Assembly (NCBI RefSeq): GCF_050433565.1
Contig: NZ_JBNPWZ010000007.1
Coordinates: 1-64,000 of the forward strand
From: Ornithinibacillus bavariensis
Lineage (GTDB): Bacteria; Bacillota; Bacilli; Bacillales; Amphibacillaceae
Direction: 5' to 3'
DNA length: 64,000 bases
Every line of letters begins with the position of its first letter. Within the stretch, counting starts at the first letter, position 1. This document shows, piece after piece, positions 34,283-42,971 of the stretch. A model generated the notes under the pieces. The model did not search any database and had not been told where the DNA came from. It was given only the letters and a program-made list of their open reading frames with translations. Position numbers and translations under genes: made by a program.

Positions 34283-34645
34283 CTATTCTTTTAATAATTT
34301 TATAGCTTCATCAGGAGTAATCTCTCCCTTTTCGAGCATACTGACAATTTTACTTTCATCCATCGCTTTCTTTTGTTCGGAATCATGACCGAGAGCTTTA
34401 ATGACCTCATTAAGCTTTCCTCTTACTGTTGGATAGGAGATTCCTAGCTCTTTTTCAACTTCCTTTATATTCCCTCTGCTAACTAAAAAAATCTCAATAA
34501 ATTCAAGTTGTTCCTGTGTTAACAGAGCAAACTTTGGCAGCGAAAACTTATTTTCAATTACTGTATGACAATGGTCACACTGTAATTGAGTAACGGTTAG
34601 ATGATGTTGACAAATAGGACAGTTCGTTAATACAGGATATGTCAT
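34283..34645 (-). CDS. DUF2089 zinc-ribbon/HTH protein
   Basis: 120 residues. The N-terminal zinc ribbon has CPICQHHLTVTQLQCDHC (four Cys). Then comes a helix-turn-helix (FIEIFLVSRGNIKEVEKELG, then YPTVRGKLNEVIKALG) and a C-terminal SHOCT-like motif (MLEKGEITPDEAIKLLKE). DUF2089 proteins look like DNA-binding regulators and typically precede SHOCT/YvlB genes, as here. It heads the three-gene operon. Confidence 0.8.
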   Translation of the reverse strand: MTYPVLTNCPICQHHLTVTQLQCDHCHTVIENKFSLPKFALLTQEQLEFIEIFLVSRGNIKEVEKELGISYPTVRGKLNEVIKALGHDSEQKKAMDESKIVSMLEKGEITPDEAIKLLKE

Positions 34646-34908
34646 AGTAAATTCCTTTCCTTATTTTAGTTATAATTATATACATTATTTTAAATATGTA
34701 AATAAATAAATTAAAAATATTTATTTTTTAATAAAAAATTATTTAATAATTAAACCACAAATCTAAATTTATTAATTTGAAATCAATTCACTTAAACAAA
34801 TCTCCTCATCATTAATCATTTAGAGATTAATTTCACAATGCCTTAACAATCAATTAATAAATCGTTGGTAAAATTAGCTATATAACATACGCTTGTGGAG
34901 GTACGAAT

Positions 34909-36603
34909 TTGATTATTAAAAGGATAAAGAATAATGCCCACAAAGGTAGTAGTTTAAAAAAACGTTTACTAGTACTATTTATCGCTTTACTGACCATTTC
35001 TATTATCGTTACGGGCTTAAGCTCCTATTCCATTGCCCGTGATACTACTATTCATTCTATTGAAAGCAGGTTAATACGTGAAACAGAGCTTATGAGTTAC
35101 ATAGCCGACAGTTTAAAGTTCTTGTATATTAGTGATGATGATTATTTTATGCAGCAGCTAGAATTAAACGTCCACAAGCAAAAAGAAAAGCTTGCTATGG
35201 ACGGGATTACCTCAGATTATTTTTATATCATAGATCAAGAGATTGTTCCCTTCCAAATAAGTAAGAATAACCTACCAACTATACCAGGTTCCTTCATCTC
35301 AAAAATAGCAGAGTCGGAAAGGGGAACATTGCATCAGGATATAAATGGAAATGATTACACATTTACCTTTGTAGAAATGGAAGAAATTGGTGGTACATTT
35401 GTTTTAATTGTCCCTACAGCATCCTATATGGGGAGCGTTCACACAATGGCCTATCTAATGATTGTCATCATGATAATTAGTATTTTCATTGCAACCATCA
35501 CTATCTTATTCGTCGTACGCGGCATTTCACAGCCATTACATGTTCTACGAGAAAAAATGCGAGCTGTTCGAGATGGAGACCTTCGGGAAGATTCCAGTTG
35601 CATCAAAACGAATATACCAGAGATAGCTTCGTTGCATAAAAGCTATCAAGTTATGATGGAATATTTGCGCTCATTGTTCCATCAGATTACCGAAATTACA
35701 ACTCATTTAGAAAAAACGGGGCACGAACTGCAATATGCATCAAATGGCACACTAGCTTCTAGCAGAGATTTAATTACTGCCATACATAACGTTAAAATAG
35801 GTGCCGAACAAACCGCTAGTAGCTCTGAGGGAAGTGCTAACTCTTTTCAGTTGATGAAGGAAAATATTGTTCAACTAATAGCTCGTATGGAAGCCATTTT
35901 TCAAAATGCACAAGATATGACTTCTTCTGCACGTCAAAGTGATAAAAATATGACTGAATTAATACATATGCTTGCTTCCTTTAGGGATGATTTTGCACAG
36001 TTAACCACATCCATTAACGATATAGATGATTATTCCAAGTCGATACATCAGTTTGCCGGATTAATTCAAGGTATTGCTGAACAGACAAAGCTCTTATCAT
36101 TAAATGCAACAATTGAGGCAGCACATGCGGGGGAATCTGGAAAAGGATTTGCAGTGGTTGCTCGTGAAGTAGGAAAACTTGCCGAACAATCATCAATTGC
36201 TGCAGACAAGATTACTACTTCCATTAAAAATATGGATGTGATTTCGAAAACTGCGGTAGATGCGTTCCATAAAATCCTCCACAAAACCAATAAGACGATG
36301 GATCAGTCAACAGAAGCAAAACAAGAGGTGGACAATCTATTACAAGAGATATATATGCTTAGTGAAGGGCTACAAGATGTACAAGGGGAGTTAAAGCAAC
36401 TGGAGCTATATTTACCTCCTTTAGAAACGGAGACGTTACGCTTCCAATCCATCTCACAGGAAACCTTAGCAAGCGCTGAGGAAATGCTAGCTAGCAGTAA
36501 AAATCAAATAAATCAAGTAGAGAACACACATCGTATTGGTTTACAGCTAATCGACATATCTAAAAAGCTTACCGACAGCACAAAACAATTTACAATCCAA
36601 TAG
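34909..36603 (+). CDS. Methyl-accepting chemotaxis protein
   Basis: 564 residues. TM1 about 18-40, a sensory domain about 41-178 outside, TM2 about 180-204 (LMIVIMIISIFIATITILF), HAMP about 205-260, then the coiled-coil signalling domain. The highly conserved tip IEAAHAGESGKGFAVVAREV is near residue 402, with LLSLNATIE before it. It starts with TTG behind TGGAGG. No other chemotaxis genes are nearby; the ligand is unknown. Arg at the tip's usual EAARAGE is replaced by His. Confidence 0.9.
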   Translation: MIIKRIKNNAHKGSSLKKRLLVLFIALLTISIIVTGLSSYSIARDTTIHSIESRLIRETELMSYIADSLKFLYISDDDYFMQQLELNVHKQKEKLAMDGITSDYFYIIDQEIVPFQISKNNLPTIPGSFISKIAESERGTLHQDINGNDYTFTFVEMEEIGGTFVLIVPTASYMGSVHTMAYLMIVIMIISIFIATITILFVVRGISQPLHVLREKMRAVRDGDLREDSSCIKTNIPEIASLHKSYQVMMEYLRSLFHQITEITTHLEKTGHELQYASNGTLASSRDLITAIHNVKIGAEQTASSSEGSANSFQLMKENIVQLIARMEAIFQNAQDMTSSARQSDKNMTELIHMLASFRDDFAQLTTSINDIDDYSKSIHQFAGLIQGIAEQTKLLSLNATIEAAHAGESGKGFAVVAREVGKLAEQSSIAADKITTSIKNMDVISKTAVDAFHKILHKTNKTMDQSTEAKQEVDNLLQEIYMLSEGLQDVQGELKQLELYLPPLETETLRFQSISQETLASAEEMLASSKNQINQVENTHRIGLQLIDISKKLTDSTKQFTIQ

Positions 36604-36606
36604 AAA

Positions 36607-36635
36607 AGAGGATGTTTCGTGATGAAACATCCTCT
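36607..36635. terminator. Bidirectional terminator
   Basis: AGAGGATGTTTC (36607-36618) pairs perfectly with GAAACATCCTCT (36624-36635). On the minus strand a T-rich tail follows, serving pstB. Confidence 0.75.
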
Positions 36636-36672
36636 AGCTTATATAGAAAGGGAGATTTAGAGATTCACAAGC

Positions 36673-37473
36673 TTATCCAAATCGGCCAGATATATAATCC
36701 TCTGTACGCTTATCATATGGTTTAGTAAAAATAGTATCCGTATCATTAAATTCTATTACTTCACCATCTAAAAAGAAGGCAGTTCTATCCGAGATTCGTG
36801 CAGCCTGTTGCATATTATGCGTAACAATGATAATTGAATAGTTTCTCTTGAGCTCTTGAACAAGGTCCTCAATCTTCAATGTCGACTTCGGATCTAGTGC
36901 AGATGTTGGTTCATCCATAAGAATAACGTCCGGCTCGATGGCAAGTGTACGAGCAATACATAAACGCTGCTGTTGTCCACCCGATAGACCATAGGCATTT
37001 TCCTTCAATCGATCCTTTACCTCATCCCAAATATATGCACCACGAAGGCTTTTTTCCACTATTTCATCAAGAATTTTTTTATTCCGAATCCCATGGATTC
37101 TTGGCCCATAAGCAATATTGTCATAAATGGACTTCGGAAAAGGGTTTGGCTTTTGAAAGACCATACCGACATGTGTCCTTAAATCCTCCACCTTAAAGGC
37201 CTTATCCAAAATACTTTTACCCTTATACGTGATAACTCCAGTCGTTCGTACACTAGGAACTAATTCTACCATTCGATTTAATGTCTTTAGATAGGTTGAT
37301 TTTCCACATCCTGATGGACCTATAATCGCTGTAACCTCTTTTTCATGTATCGTCAGGTTAATCTCCTTTAATGCATGTGTTTCGCCATACCAAAGATTTA
37401 AATCCTTCGTATCAAATACAATACCATTAACAGTAGAAGTTGAAATGACTGCATTGGATTGATTTTTTGCCAT
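36673..37473 (-). CDS. pstB: Phosphate ABC transporter ATPase PstB
   Basis: 266 residues. Walker A IGPSGCGKSTYLKTLNRM, signature YGLSGGQQQRLCIARTLAIE, Walker B VILMDEPTSALDPKST. AAGGAG nine bases before the ATG at 37473 sets the start. Last gene of pstS-pstC-pstA-pstB. No phoU follows in this window, since the next gene is an MCP on the other strand. Confidence 0.95.
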   Translation of the reverse strand: MAKNQSNAVISTSTVNGIVFDTKDLNLWYGETHALKEINLTIHEKEVTAIIGPSGCGKSTYLKTLNRMVELVPSVRTTGVITYKGKSILDKAFKVEDLRTHVGMVFQKPNPFPKSIYDNIAYGPRIHGIRNKKILDEIVEKSLRGAYIWDEVKDRLKENAYGLSGGQQQRLCIARTLAIEPDVILMDEPTSALDPKSTLKIEDLVQELKRNYSIIIVTHNMQQAARISDRTAFFLDGEVIEFNDTDTIFTKPYDKRTEDYISGRFG

Positions 37474-37524
37474 ACTTACATTCTCCTTAACGGTTGCCAG
37501 ACTCAATTTATGTTCCTCCCTCGT

Positions 37525-38409
37525 TTAATAACGTTGTTGGAATTTGTTTCGAATAAAAATTGCTACAGAATTTAACAGGAATAATAGAATCAATAAGACT
37601 ACAATAGTTGCTGCAGCTAAATTTGCGTATTCAGTCACTAATGAAGAGTCAAGTGTCCAATAATAAATTTGCATTGGTAAAGCAGTAAATTTATCAAATA
37701 TCCCCTCTGGAAAAGGAATAATTAATGCTGGAATTCCAATAACAGTAAGTGGGGCTGTCTCCCCAATTGCTCGTGATAGTGCTAAAATTGCACCGGTTAA
37801 TATACCAGGTAAAGCGGCTGGCAGGATTATATTTTTTATGGTTTGCCATTTGGTAGCACCCATACCATACGATGCCTCACTAAGATAGCTTGGAACTGCA
37901 CGAATTGCTTCCTGAGCTGCCACAATAACAATTGGAAGCACTAAAAGAGAAAGGGTTAATCCACCAGCTAATACGATATTTCCCATCTTCATTGCCCGTA
38001 CAAATATCGTTAATCCCAAGATTCCATAGACAATAGATGGAACACCTGCAAGATTAGCTATATTTGTCTGGATAAAGGATTGTAATCGCCCCTTTCTTGC
38101 GTATAGTTCTAAATAAATAGCAGTACCAATACCTAGAATGAGCGTGACAGGGGCAACAACCACCATCATCCATAAGGTACCGAGTATGGCACCCATTATT
38201 CCTGCGCGCTCTGGGTCATGAGATTGTCTTCCCGTTAAAAAGCTCCAATCAATCCAGCCGATTCCGTCCACAACAACACGATAAATTAAGACAGCAAGTA
38301 CAATAAGACCAAATAATGTCGCAAGGAAGAACAAGCCTTTCGCTGACTTATTTTTGACAATCCTTCCATTCATCCTTCTTGATACTTGAGTTGGATCCAA
38401 ATACCTCAT
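37525..38409 (-). CDS. pstA: Phosphate ABC transporter permease PstA
   Basis: 294 residues, about six membrane helices. Marks are GGIGAAILGTLWMMVVVAPV-like region (GIMGAILGTLWMMVVVAPVT), the SYGMGATKWQTIKNIILPAA coupling segment, and SRAIGETAPLTVIGIPALI. GGGAGGAATACTAAA places the start at ATG 38409, one base before pstC ends. It forms the phosphate channel with PstC. Confidence 0.95.
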   Translation of the reverse strand: MRYLDPTQVSRRMNGRIVKNKSAKGLFFLATLFGLIVLAVLIYRVVVDGIGWIDWSFLTGRQSHDPERAGIMGAILGTLWMMVVVAPVTLILGIGTAIYLELYARKGRLQSFIQTNIANLAGVPSIVYGILGLTIFVRAMKMGNIVLAGGLTLSLLVLPIVIVAAQEAIRAVPSYLSEASYGMGATKWQTIKNIILPAALPGILTGAILALSRAIGETAPLTVIGIPALIIPFPEGIFDKFTALPMQIYYWTLDSSLVTEYANLAAATIVVLLILLFLLNSVAIFIRNKFQQRY

Positions 38410-38410
38410 T

Positions 38411-39361
38411 TTAGTATTCCTCCCTAAATTTACGAGAGACAAATCTTGCAAGTAAATTCATCAAAAGTGTAAATACGAATAGCGTCATTGCTACTGCATA
38501 TAACGAATAATAAATGGTTGATCCAGCTGCTGCTTCCCCACCCGATACCTCTACAATATAAGCCGTCATAGTTTGCATCGATTCGGCAATATCAAAGGTG
38601 AAGTTTTTCGAGCTTCCACTAGCGATCGTAACAATCATTGTTTCACCAATTGCTCGTGAAACGCCAAGTACAAAGGATGCGATAATTCCCGATAAAGCTG
38701 CTGGAATGACAACCTTAAAAGTAGTTTCAAGCTTCGTTGCTCCTAAACCTAATGCGCCTTCACGAATCGAATTGGGAACAGAGGTCATTGCATCCTCTGA
38801 TAACGAAGCAATCATTGGGATAATCATAATTCCCATTACAATACCTGGGCTCAAAATATTAGTAGCCTCTACCTCTGGCCATATGGAACGAATCAATGGG
38901 GTAACAAATGTAAAAGCAAAAAAGCCATAGACAATGGTAGGAATACCGGCAAGTAGCTCCAGTAATGGCTTTAACACTCTTCGAACCCTATCTGATGCAT
39001 ATTCGCTCAAATATATTGCTGCCATTATACCAATCGGTCCAGCTACGAGCATGGCAATGATAGATGATATGATTGTGCCATTAATTAGTGGTAATACACC
39101 AAATTGAGGATTTTGGCTTAACGGTTTTAACACAGTCCCCGTAAAGAAATCCCATATAGGAACTCGCTTAAAAAATTCAATTGTTTCTGCAAGTAATGTT
39201 ACTACAATCCCCACAGTTGTCAGAATCGATATAATAGCAAACAAGAAGAGTAGAATTGGAATTACCTTCTCCAATTTTCCTTGAATACTCTTTGATTGTT
39301 TATTTTTCTGTATCATTCCTTTAACATCTGCAGCATGGTTAAATTCACTATTAGCTGCCAT
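38411..39361 (-). CDS. pstC: Phosphate ABC transporter permease PstC
   Basis: 316 residues, six membrane helices. Family marks: GTIISSIIAMLVAGPIGIMA, ELLAGIPTIVYGFFAFTFV, GALGLGATKLETTFKVVIPA and SRAIGETMIVTIASGSS. The frame opens at GTG 39373 but AAGGAG overlaps it; ATG at 39361 is better placed. A hairpin separates it from pstS. Confidence 0.95.
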   Translation of the reverse strand: MAANSEFNHAADVKGMIQKNKQSKSIQGKLEKVIPILLFLFAIISILTTVGIVVTLLAETIEFFKRVPIWDFFTGTVLKPLSQNPQFGVLPLINGTIISSIIAMLVAGPIGIMAAIYLSEYASDRVRRVLKPLLELLAGIPTIVYGFFAFTFVTPLIRSIWPEVEATNILSPGIVMGIMIIPMIASLSEDAMTSVPNSIREGALGLGATKLETTFKVVIPAALSGIIASFVLGVSRAIGETMIVTIASGSSKNFTFDIAESMQTMTAYIVEVSGGEAAAGSTIYYSLYAVAMTLFVFTLLMNLLARFVSRKFREEY

Positions 39362-39395
39362 TGGACAAGGCACTCCTTCCGAGTCTTATAGTCAA

Positions 39396-39433
39396 CAATA
39401 AGATGAGAGCCTGTTAGAACTCTCATCTTATTG
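39396..39433 (-). promoter_or_regulatory. Intercistronic hairpin pstS/pstC
   Basis: CAATAAGATGAGAG (39396-39409) pairs perfectly with CTCTCATCTTATTG (39420-39433). No T-run follows on the minus strand. It can protect the pstS message or partly stop transcription, giving more PstS than PstCAB. Confidence 0.65.
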
Positions 39434-39463
39434 CATAAGGGGGCTAAACAATATGCCTTATTT

Positions 39464-40453
39464 TTATTGAAGAGCCTTTAGCTCGTCAACTAGTGAACTA
39501 GCTTCTGCCTCAGGGATTGGAGCAAACCCAGTTTCCCCGGCAAATTTATTTGTGTTTTCCATGACATAGATTGCATAGTCTAATACTTCTGGCTTTTCTT
39601 TTGCATGATTTACATTTAAATAAGTGAATACTGGTCGAGTAAATCCTGCATAATCGCCATCCTCTGCAATCGTATCGAGAGATGGTTGAACAGCACCTGC
39701 GCCAAAGTCAATTCCTACTGCTTTAACTTTGTCTTTATTGCTGTCATAATATCCAAAACCAAAGAAGCCAATTGCATTTTTATCTTCTGAAACTAGTGTT
39801 ACGAGTGTTGAATATTCTTGTTGTAGATTAATATCGCTAACTAGGTCTTGCTCTTCTAAAATGTTTTCATAAAAGAATTCATACGTACCATGGTTTTCAT
39901 TTGGACCATACGTTTGAATCTTTTCCTTTGGCCAATCAGCATTAATATCTGACCAATTTGTATACTCACCAAGGAAAATACCTTTGACCTGATCAACGGT
40001 TAATTCTTTTGCCCAATCGTTATCCTGGTTTACCACGATAGTTAAACCGTCAAGTGCCACTTTTAATTCCTTAACTTCTATACCAAGCTCATCTGCTTTT
40101 GCTTTTTCTTCATCCTTTATTAAACGAGATGCGTCGTTAAAGTTCGTCCCATTCTCTTGTAAGAATTTTTCAAATCCTGCAGAAGTCCCTGCACGACTAA
40201 CTTCGACTGACACCCCCGGTTGCTCGTTCACCATATATTCCTCTGCTAATCGGGACATTAAAGGAAAAACTGTTCCAGATCCATCAATAACAACACTACC
40301 CTCTAATTCTTCTGAACCTTCACTTCCCTTAGAAGTGTTTTCGGATTGATTTTTATTCCCGGAGCTGTTCTCTTCTTTGTCGCTCCCACATGCTGCTAGT
40401 ATAATGGCTAGCGCTGCTACAAATAGGAACATCACAAACTTTTTGAATCTCAT
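39464..40453 (-). CDS. pstS: Phosphate-binding lipoprotein PstS
   Basis: 329 residues. Lipobox LAAC (Cys about 22), a charged Ser/Asn-rich linker to about 45, then the phosphate-binding fold: VVIDGSGTVFPLMSRLAEEY near 52, SRAGTSAGFEKFLQ near 85, and NAIGFFGFGYYDSNKD near 215. GGGGAGG sets the ATG at 40453. Pho boxes lie upstream. It supplies phosphate to PstCAB under limitation. Confidence 0.95.
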   Translation of the reverse strand: MRFKKFVMFLFVAALAIILAACGSDKEENSSGNKNQSENTSKGSEGSEELEGSVVIDGSGTVFPLMSRLAEEYMVNEQPGVSVEVSRAGTSAGFEKFLQENGTNFNDASRLIKDEEKAKADELGIEVKELKVALDGLTIVVNQDNDWAKELTVDQVKGIFLGEYTNWSDINADWPKEKIQTYGPNENHGTYEFFYENILEEQDLVSDINLQQEYSTLVTLVSEDKNAIGFFGFGYYDSNKDKVKAVGIDFGAGAVQPSLDTIAEDGDYAGFTRPVFTYLNVNHAKEKPEVLDYAIYVMENTNKFAGETGFAPIPEAEASSLVDELKALQ

Positions 40454-40532
40454 CAAAATTGTCCTCCCCAACGTTCAATTTGTGTTTTTCTGAAGGGCTA
40501 TCCCTCTTACAGCTTTAAGTATAGGGGAGAAT

Positions 40533-40571
40533 TATTAAGTAAATATGTTGTGATTGTAAAGGGTTTGTAAA
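40533..40571 (-). promoter_or_regulatory. PhoP-type boxes upstream of pstS
   Basis: On the minus strand TTTACA, TTTACA and AACATA, with a fourth TTAATA, lie at 11-base intervals (plus-strand TATTAA 40533, TATGTT 40544, TGTAAA 40555, TGTAAA 40566). Direct TTnACA repeats at 11-base spacing are the Bacillus PhoP recognition form. Confidence 0.8.
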
Positions 40572-40698
40572 TAATGTGGATGAATTGAAAAGAGGATAGC
40601 CGATCCCTTATAAGTCTATTCTCCTATTCATCGAGATTAAGGTAGACATCCATGGAAAACATGATAAAATTTAAGTAATAATAAAGGGGAAATGTACC

Positions 40699-41268
40699 AT
40701 GAACCGTTGGATGAGAAAAATAGCTGTTGCTTTAATTGCCGTATTAACCTTTGGTTTATATACGCCTACTTATTTAATTGCCGACGAAAATAATAATAAG
40801 GAAGTAATATCACCAGAAGACTCCAATCGGGGGAACGTCGCTGTCCTTCCGATAAGGCAAGAAGCACAGGAAGAGACAGACATCATTCGTACGTTGACTG
40901 AGAAGGCAAAACAACAAAGCTTAAAGAAATTCGGTCCGAAAATTAGTGAAAAAGTAGAAGACGAATTTATGGAAGTAATATTACCAAACATTGAGCTAGC
41001 ATTAAAGTCAATTGTAAAAGAAGATGAAGCAGCGTACATTTCCATCACAGAACAACCCTCAAACGGCTACGGTGAACGTATCTTCAATCTTCATAATGAA
41101 CAAACAAATCAAGATATAGCAAAATTTCATGTTCGCAGGGATAATCGCCCACAAGAAGGCTATTGGTTTAATTTTCACTATCATGTTATGGAAGATAACT
41201 TTGAACAACATCATGCATTAGGCGAAATATACTATGATAAAAACACACCACCAAAATGGATGGCTTAA
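40699..41268 (+). CDS. ypjP: YpjP-like exported protein
   Basis: 189 residues. The N-terminus MRKIAVALIAVLTFGLYTPT is a signal peptide or anchor (residues about 5-28). The mature part carries a helical region (about 62-105, LTEKAKQQSLKKFGPKISEK) and the signature GYWFNFHYHVMEDNFEQHHA with GEIYYDKNTPPKWMA at the end, as in B. subtilis YpjP. Function is unknown in the family. AAAGGGGAAATG precedes the ATG. The gene is monocistronic, opposite to pstS. Confidence 0.7.
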   Translation: MNRWMRKIAVALIAVLTFGLYTPTYLIADENNNKEVISPEDSNRGNVAVLPIRQEAQEETDIIRTLTEKAKQQSLKKFGPKISEKVEDEFMEVILPNIELALKSIVKEDEAAYISITEQPSNGYGERIFNLHNEQTNQDIAKFHVRRDNRPQEGYWFNFHYHVMEDNFEQHHALGEIYYDKNTPPKWMA

Positions 41269-41275
41269 AAATCAC

Positions 41276-41304
41276 AAGAACCTCCCAACTTGGGAGGTTC
41301 TTTT
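41276..41304. terminator. Bidirectional terminator
   Basis: AAGAACCTCCCAA (41276-41288) pairs with TTGGGAGGTTCTTTT (41290-41304). It serves ypjP and the convergent sspH pair; the sspH stop overlaps its last bases. Confidence 0.85.
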
Positions 41305-41482
41305 ATACCTTTTCATATAAATTAGTTAGCTGAACATCAAACTCACGCTGTGGCTCATCTAGAGGAAATATTCTAGCCGTTCCATTTTCGTTAACCCGTT
41401 GAATGTAGACAGGCTTTCCATTATAGGTAACTTGCTTCATCTCCGGAGATTGAGCAATCTCCTCTGCTCGCATTCGCTGCAT
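41303..41482 (-). CDS. sspH: H-type small acid-soluble spore protein
   Basis: 59 residues, start ATG at 41482 after GGAGGGAAGG. It fits SspH: MQRMRAEEIAQSPEM aligns with MNIQRAKELxxSAE, and NGKPVYIQRVNENGTARIF aligns with the core QGMPVMIQHVDESNETARIY. SspH proteins are made in the forespore and sit in the spore core. It follows another sspH gene by 15 bases, so the two are one operon. It is short and easily overlooked. Confidence 0.85.
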   Translation of the reverse strand: MQRMRAEEIAQSPEMKQVTYNGKPVYIQRVNENGTARIFPLDEPQREFDVQLTNLYEKV

Positions 41483-41497
41483 AACCTTCCCTCCAAA

Positions 41498-41686
41498 TTA
41501 AAGGTGAATTGGCCCCGATTCATTTAGCCCATCCAAATCAACCTCTTGCACATGTTCCATAGAATCAAGCGGAAAAACTTTCGCTGCTTGTTGGTTTACC
41601 TCTTGGATAAAAACAGGAATACCGTGATAATTTACATTGACATAAACATCCGCATTCATGATCTCTTGCGCTCTATTTATATCCAT
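41498..41686 (-). CDS. sspH: H-type small acid-soluble spore protein (paralogue)
   Basis: 62 residues from the ATG at 41686 (GGAGAGG precedes). MDINRAQEIMNADVYVNVNY and HGIPVFIQEVNQQAAKVFPL match the SspH core. The first gene of a two-sspH operon. The upstream in-frame codons (to 41716) lack a ribosome site. Forespore (SigF or SigG) control is expected, but I could not place a clean promoter. Confidence 0.85.
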   Translation of the reverse strand: MDINRAQEIMNADVYVNVNYHGIPVFIQEVNQQAAKVFPLDSMEHVQEVDLDGLNESGPIHL

Positions 41687-41820
41687 TTTTGCCTCTCCTT
41701 TTACAGCCTTACACAATTATTGTCAACCACTTTAATGCGTACTATGCAAGGAGAAAATGGGGTTCATTGAGACAATTTACCAATAAAAACTGCGAAGCCA
41801 TTCTTTTCTTCAGGCATCAT

Positions 41821-42225
41821 TTAAGGGGCACTAGAAAATGTTTCTTTAACCGTAATAGACGGGATTAATTTGGTGACTTTGCAATCCTTAAACTCATCCT
41901 CTTCTACTAACCCCAGCTTAAAGGCAGATTCTAATTTTTCTTTGTCCGTTGTTCTTGTTACTATAATAAAATCCTTAAGGTTCATCTCATCTAGTTTCTT
42001 CACTGCAATAGCATCATCATAGCTAGTAGATACCCTTATTTGCCTTTGTAATTTGTAATTACCCCGCTGAACTTCCCCTTTTTTCTCTTTTCCATAAGAA
42101 GCATCCAAAATGTCATGGAATTTCTTTTTCAAATGATCCATTTCTTGTTTAACTTCCTTTTGCAGCTTATTTAATTCATAATAACGTTTTATTTCCTCTT
42201 CCGTAATGGATAACATTCCTTCCAT
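41821..42225 (-). CDS. Hypothetical protein, helical N-terminus
   Basis: 134 residues, no signal peptide. Residues about 8-45 form a charged helix (EEEIKRYYELNKLQKEVKQE, MDHLKKKFHDIL), followed by an alpha/beta part (DDAIAVKKLDEMNLKDFIIV). It resembles phage-type or housekeeping small helical proteins, with no clear family match. GGGGGA seven bases before the ATG supports the start. Confidence 0.55.
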   Translation of the reverse strand: MEGMLSITEEEIKRYYELNKLQKEVKQEMDHLKKKFHDILDASYGKEKKGEVQRGNYKLQRQIRVSTSYDDAIAVKKLDEMNLKDFIIVTRTTDKEKLESAFKLGLVEEDEFKDCKVTKLIPSITVKETFSSAP

Positions 42226-42379
42226 CCCTTATTCCCCCTATCAAAAAATTCTTTCATTCATATCTATGACGACGGAATATGCTTCATGCTAAAAATAGAC
42301 AAGCCGATGTGATAGAAAGAAAGCATATTTTTTGTTTTAGGGGAATATGAATGGTGAAAAATATGGAGGTGTCATCAAT

Positions 42380-42850
42380 TTGGGACCAAAAATCATAAAA
42401 AAAGATTCCTTTCAGCTCATCGGTTATCATCTTTTAACAAACTTACAGAAAATAGGAGAGGAACATATTACTGAAAATATGGTTTCAAGATTAGCTAAAA
42501 TAAAAGAAAAAATTGAAAATAAAGTTACTGACGATATTTATGTTTTACAACTATATCCGTTTATAGAGGAATTTAACCCCTTTGAAGATTATTATCATAT
42601 CTTCATCGGCTATGAGGTACAGAAAGTGAGAGGAGTCCCTTCAGAGGCTGATATCTATACGGTTGAAGAAAATATGTATGTCCACACCGAATTTCACGGG
42701 AAACGCACCGACACGTATAAGGCCTATGACTTTCTCTATAATAACTGGATGGAAGAAAATCGCTGCATCCCTCTAGGCATGGAACTGGAGATATGGGATA
42801 ATAATGAAAATCATACAGAAATTTGTATTGCGATTAACAAAATGAAATAA
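42380..42850 (+). CDS. GyrI-like small-molecule-binding domain protein
   Basis: About 156 residues. The GyrI-like/AraC-effector domain spans the protein: KDSFQLIGYHLLTN-type opening, the YYHIFIGYEVQKVRGVPSEA strand, and the MYVHTEFHGK...YKAYDFLYNNWM segment, ending PLGMELEIWD. Stand-alone members bind cationic drugs or act as DNA gyrase modulators, but the ligand here is unknown. GGAGGTG fits TTG at 42380; the ATG at 42347 has none. Confidence 0.7.
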   Translation: MGPKIIKKDSFQLIGYHLLTNLQKIGEEHITENMVSRLAKIKEKIENKVTDDIYVLQLYPFIEEFNPFEDYYHIFIGYEVQKVRGVPSEADIYTVEENMYVHTEFHGKRTDTYKAYDFLYNNWMEENRCIPLGMELEIWDNNENHTEICIAINKMK

Positions 42851-42971
42851 TTCTTTTTCTCCTATAAAGCCTTTCTTCCATTGGAAATACTAGCAAAGTG
42901 GTCTTTATACCTAGGATAAGCTTCTTATTCTATTCATATAATTTTAAAAAATGGATGAAGGAGTGGAAATA

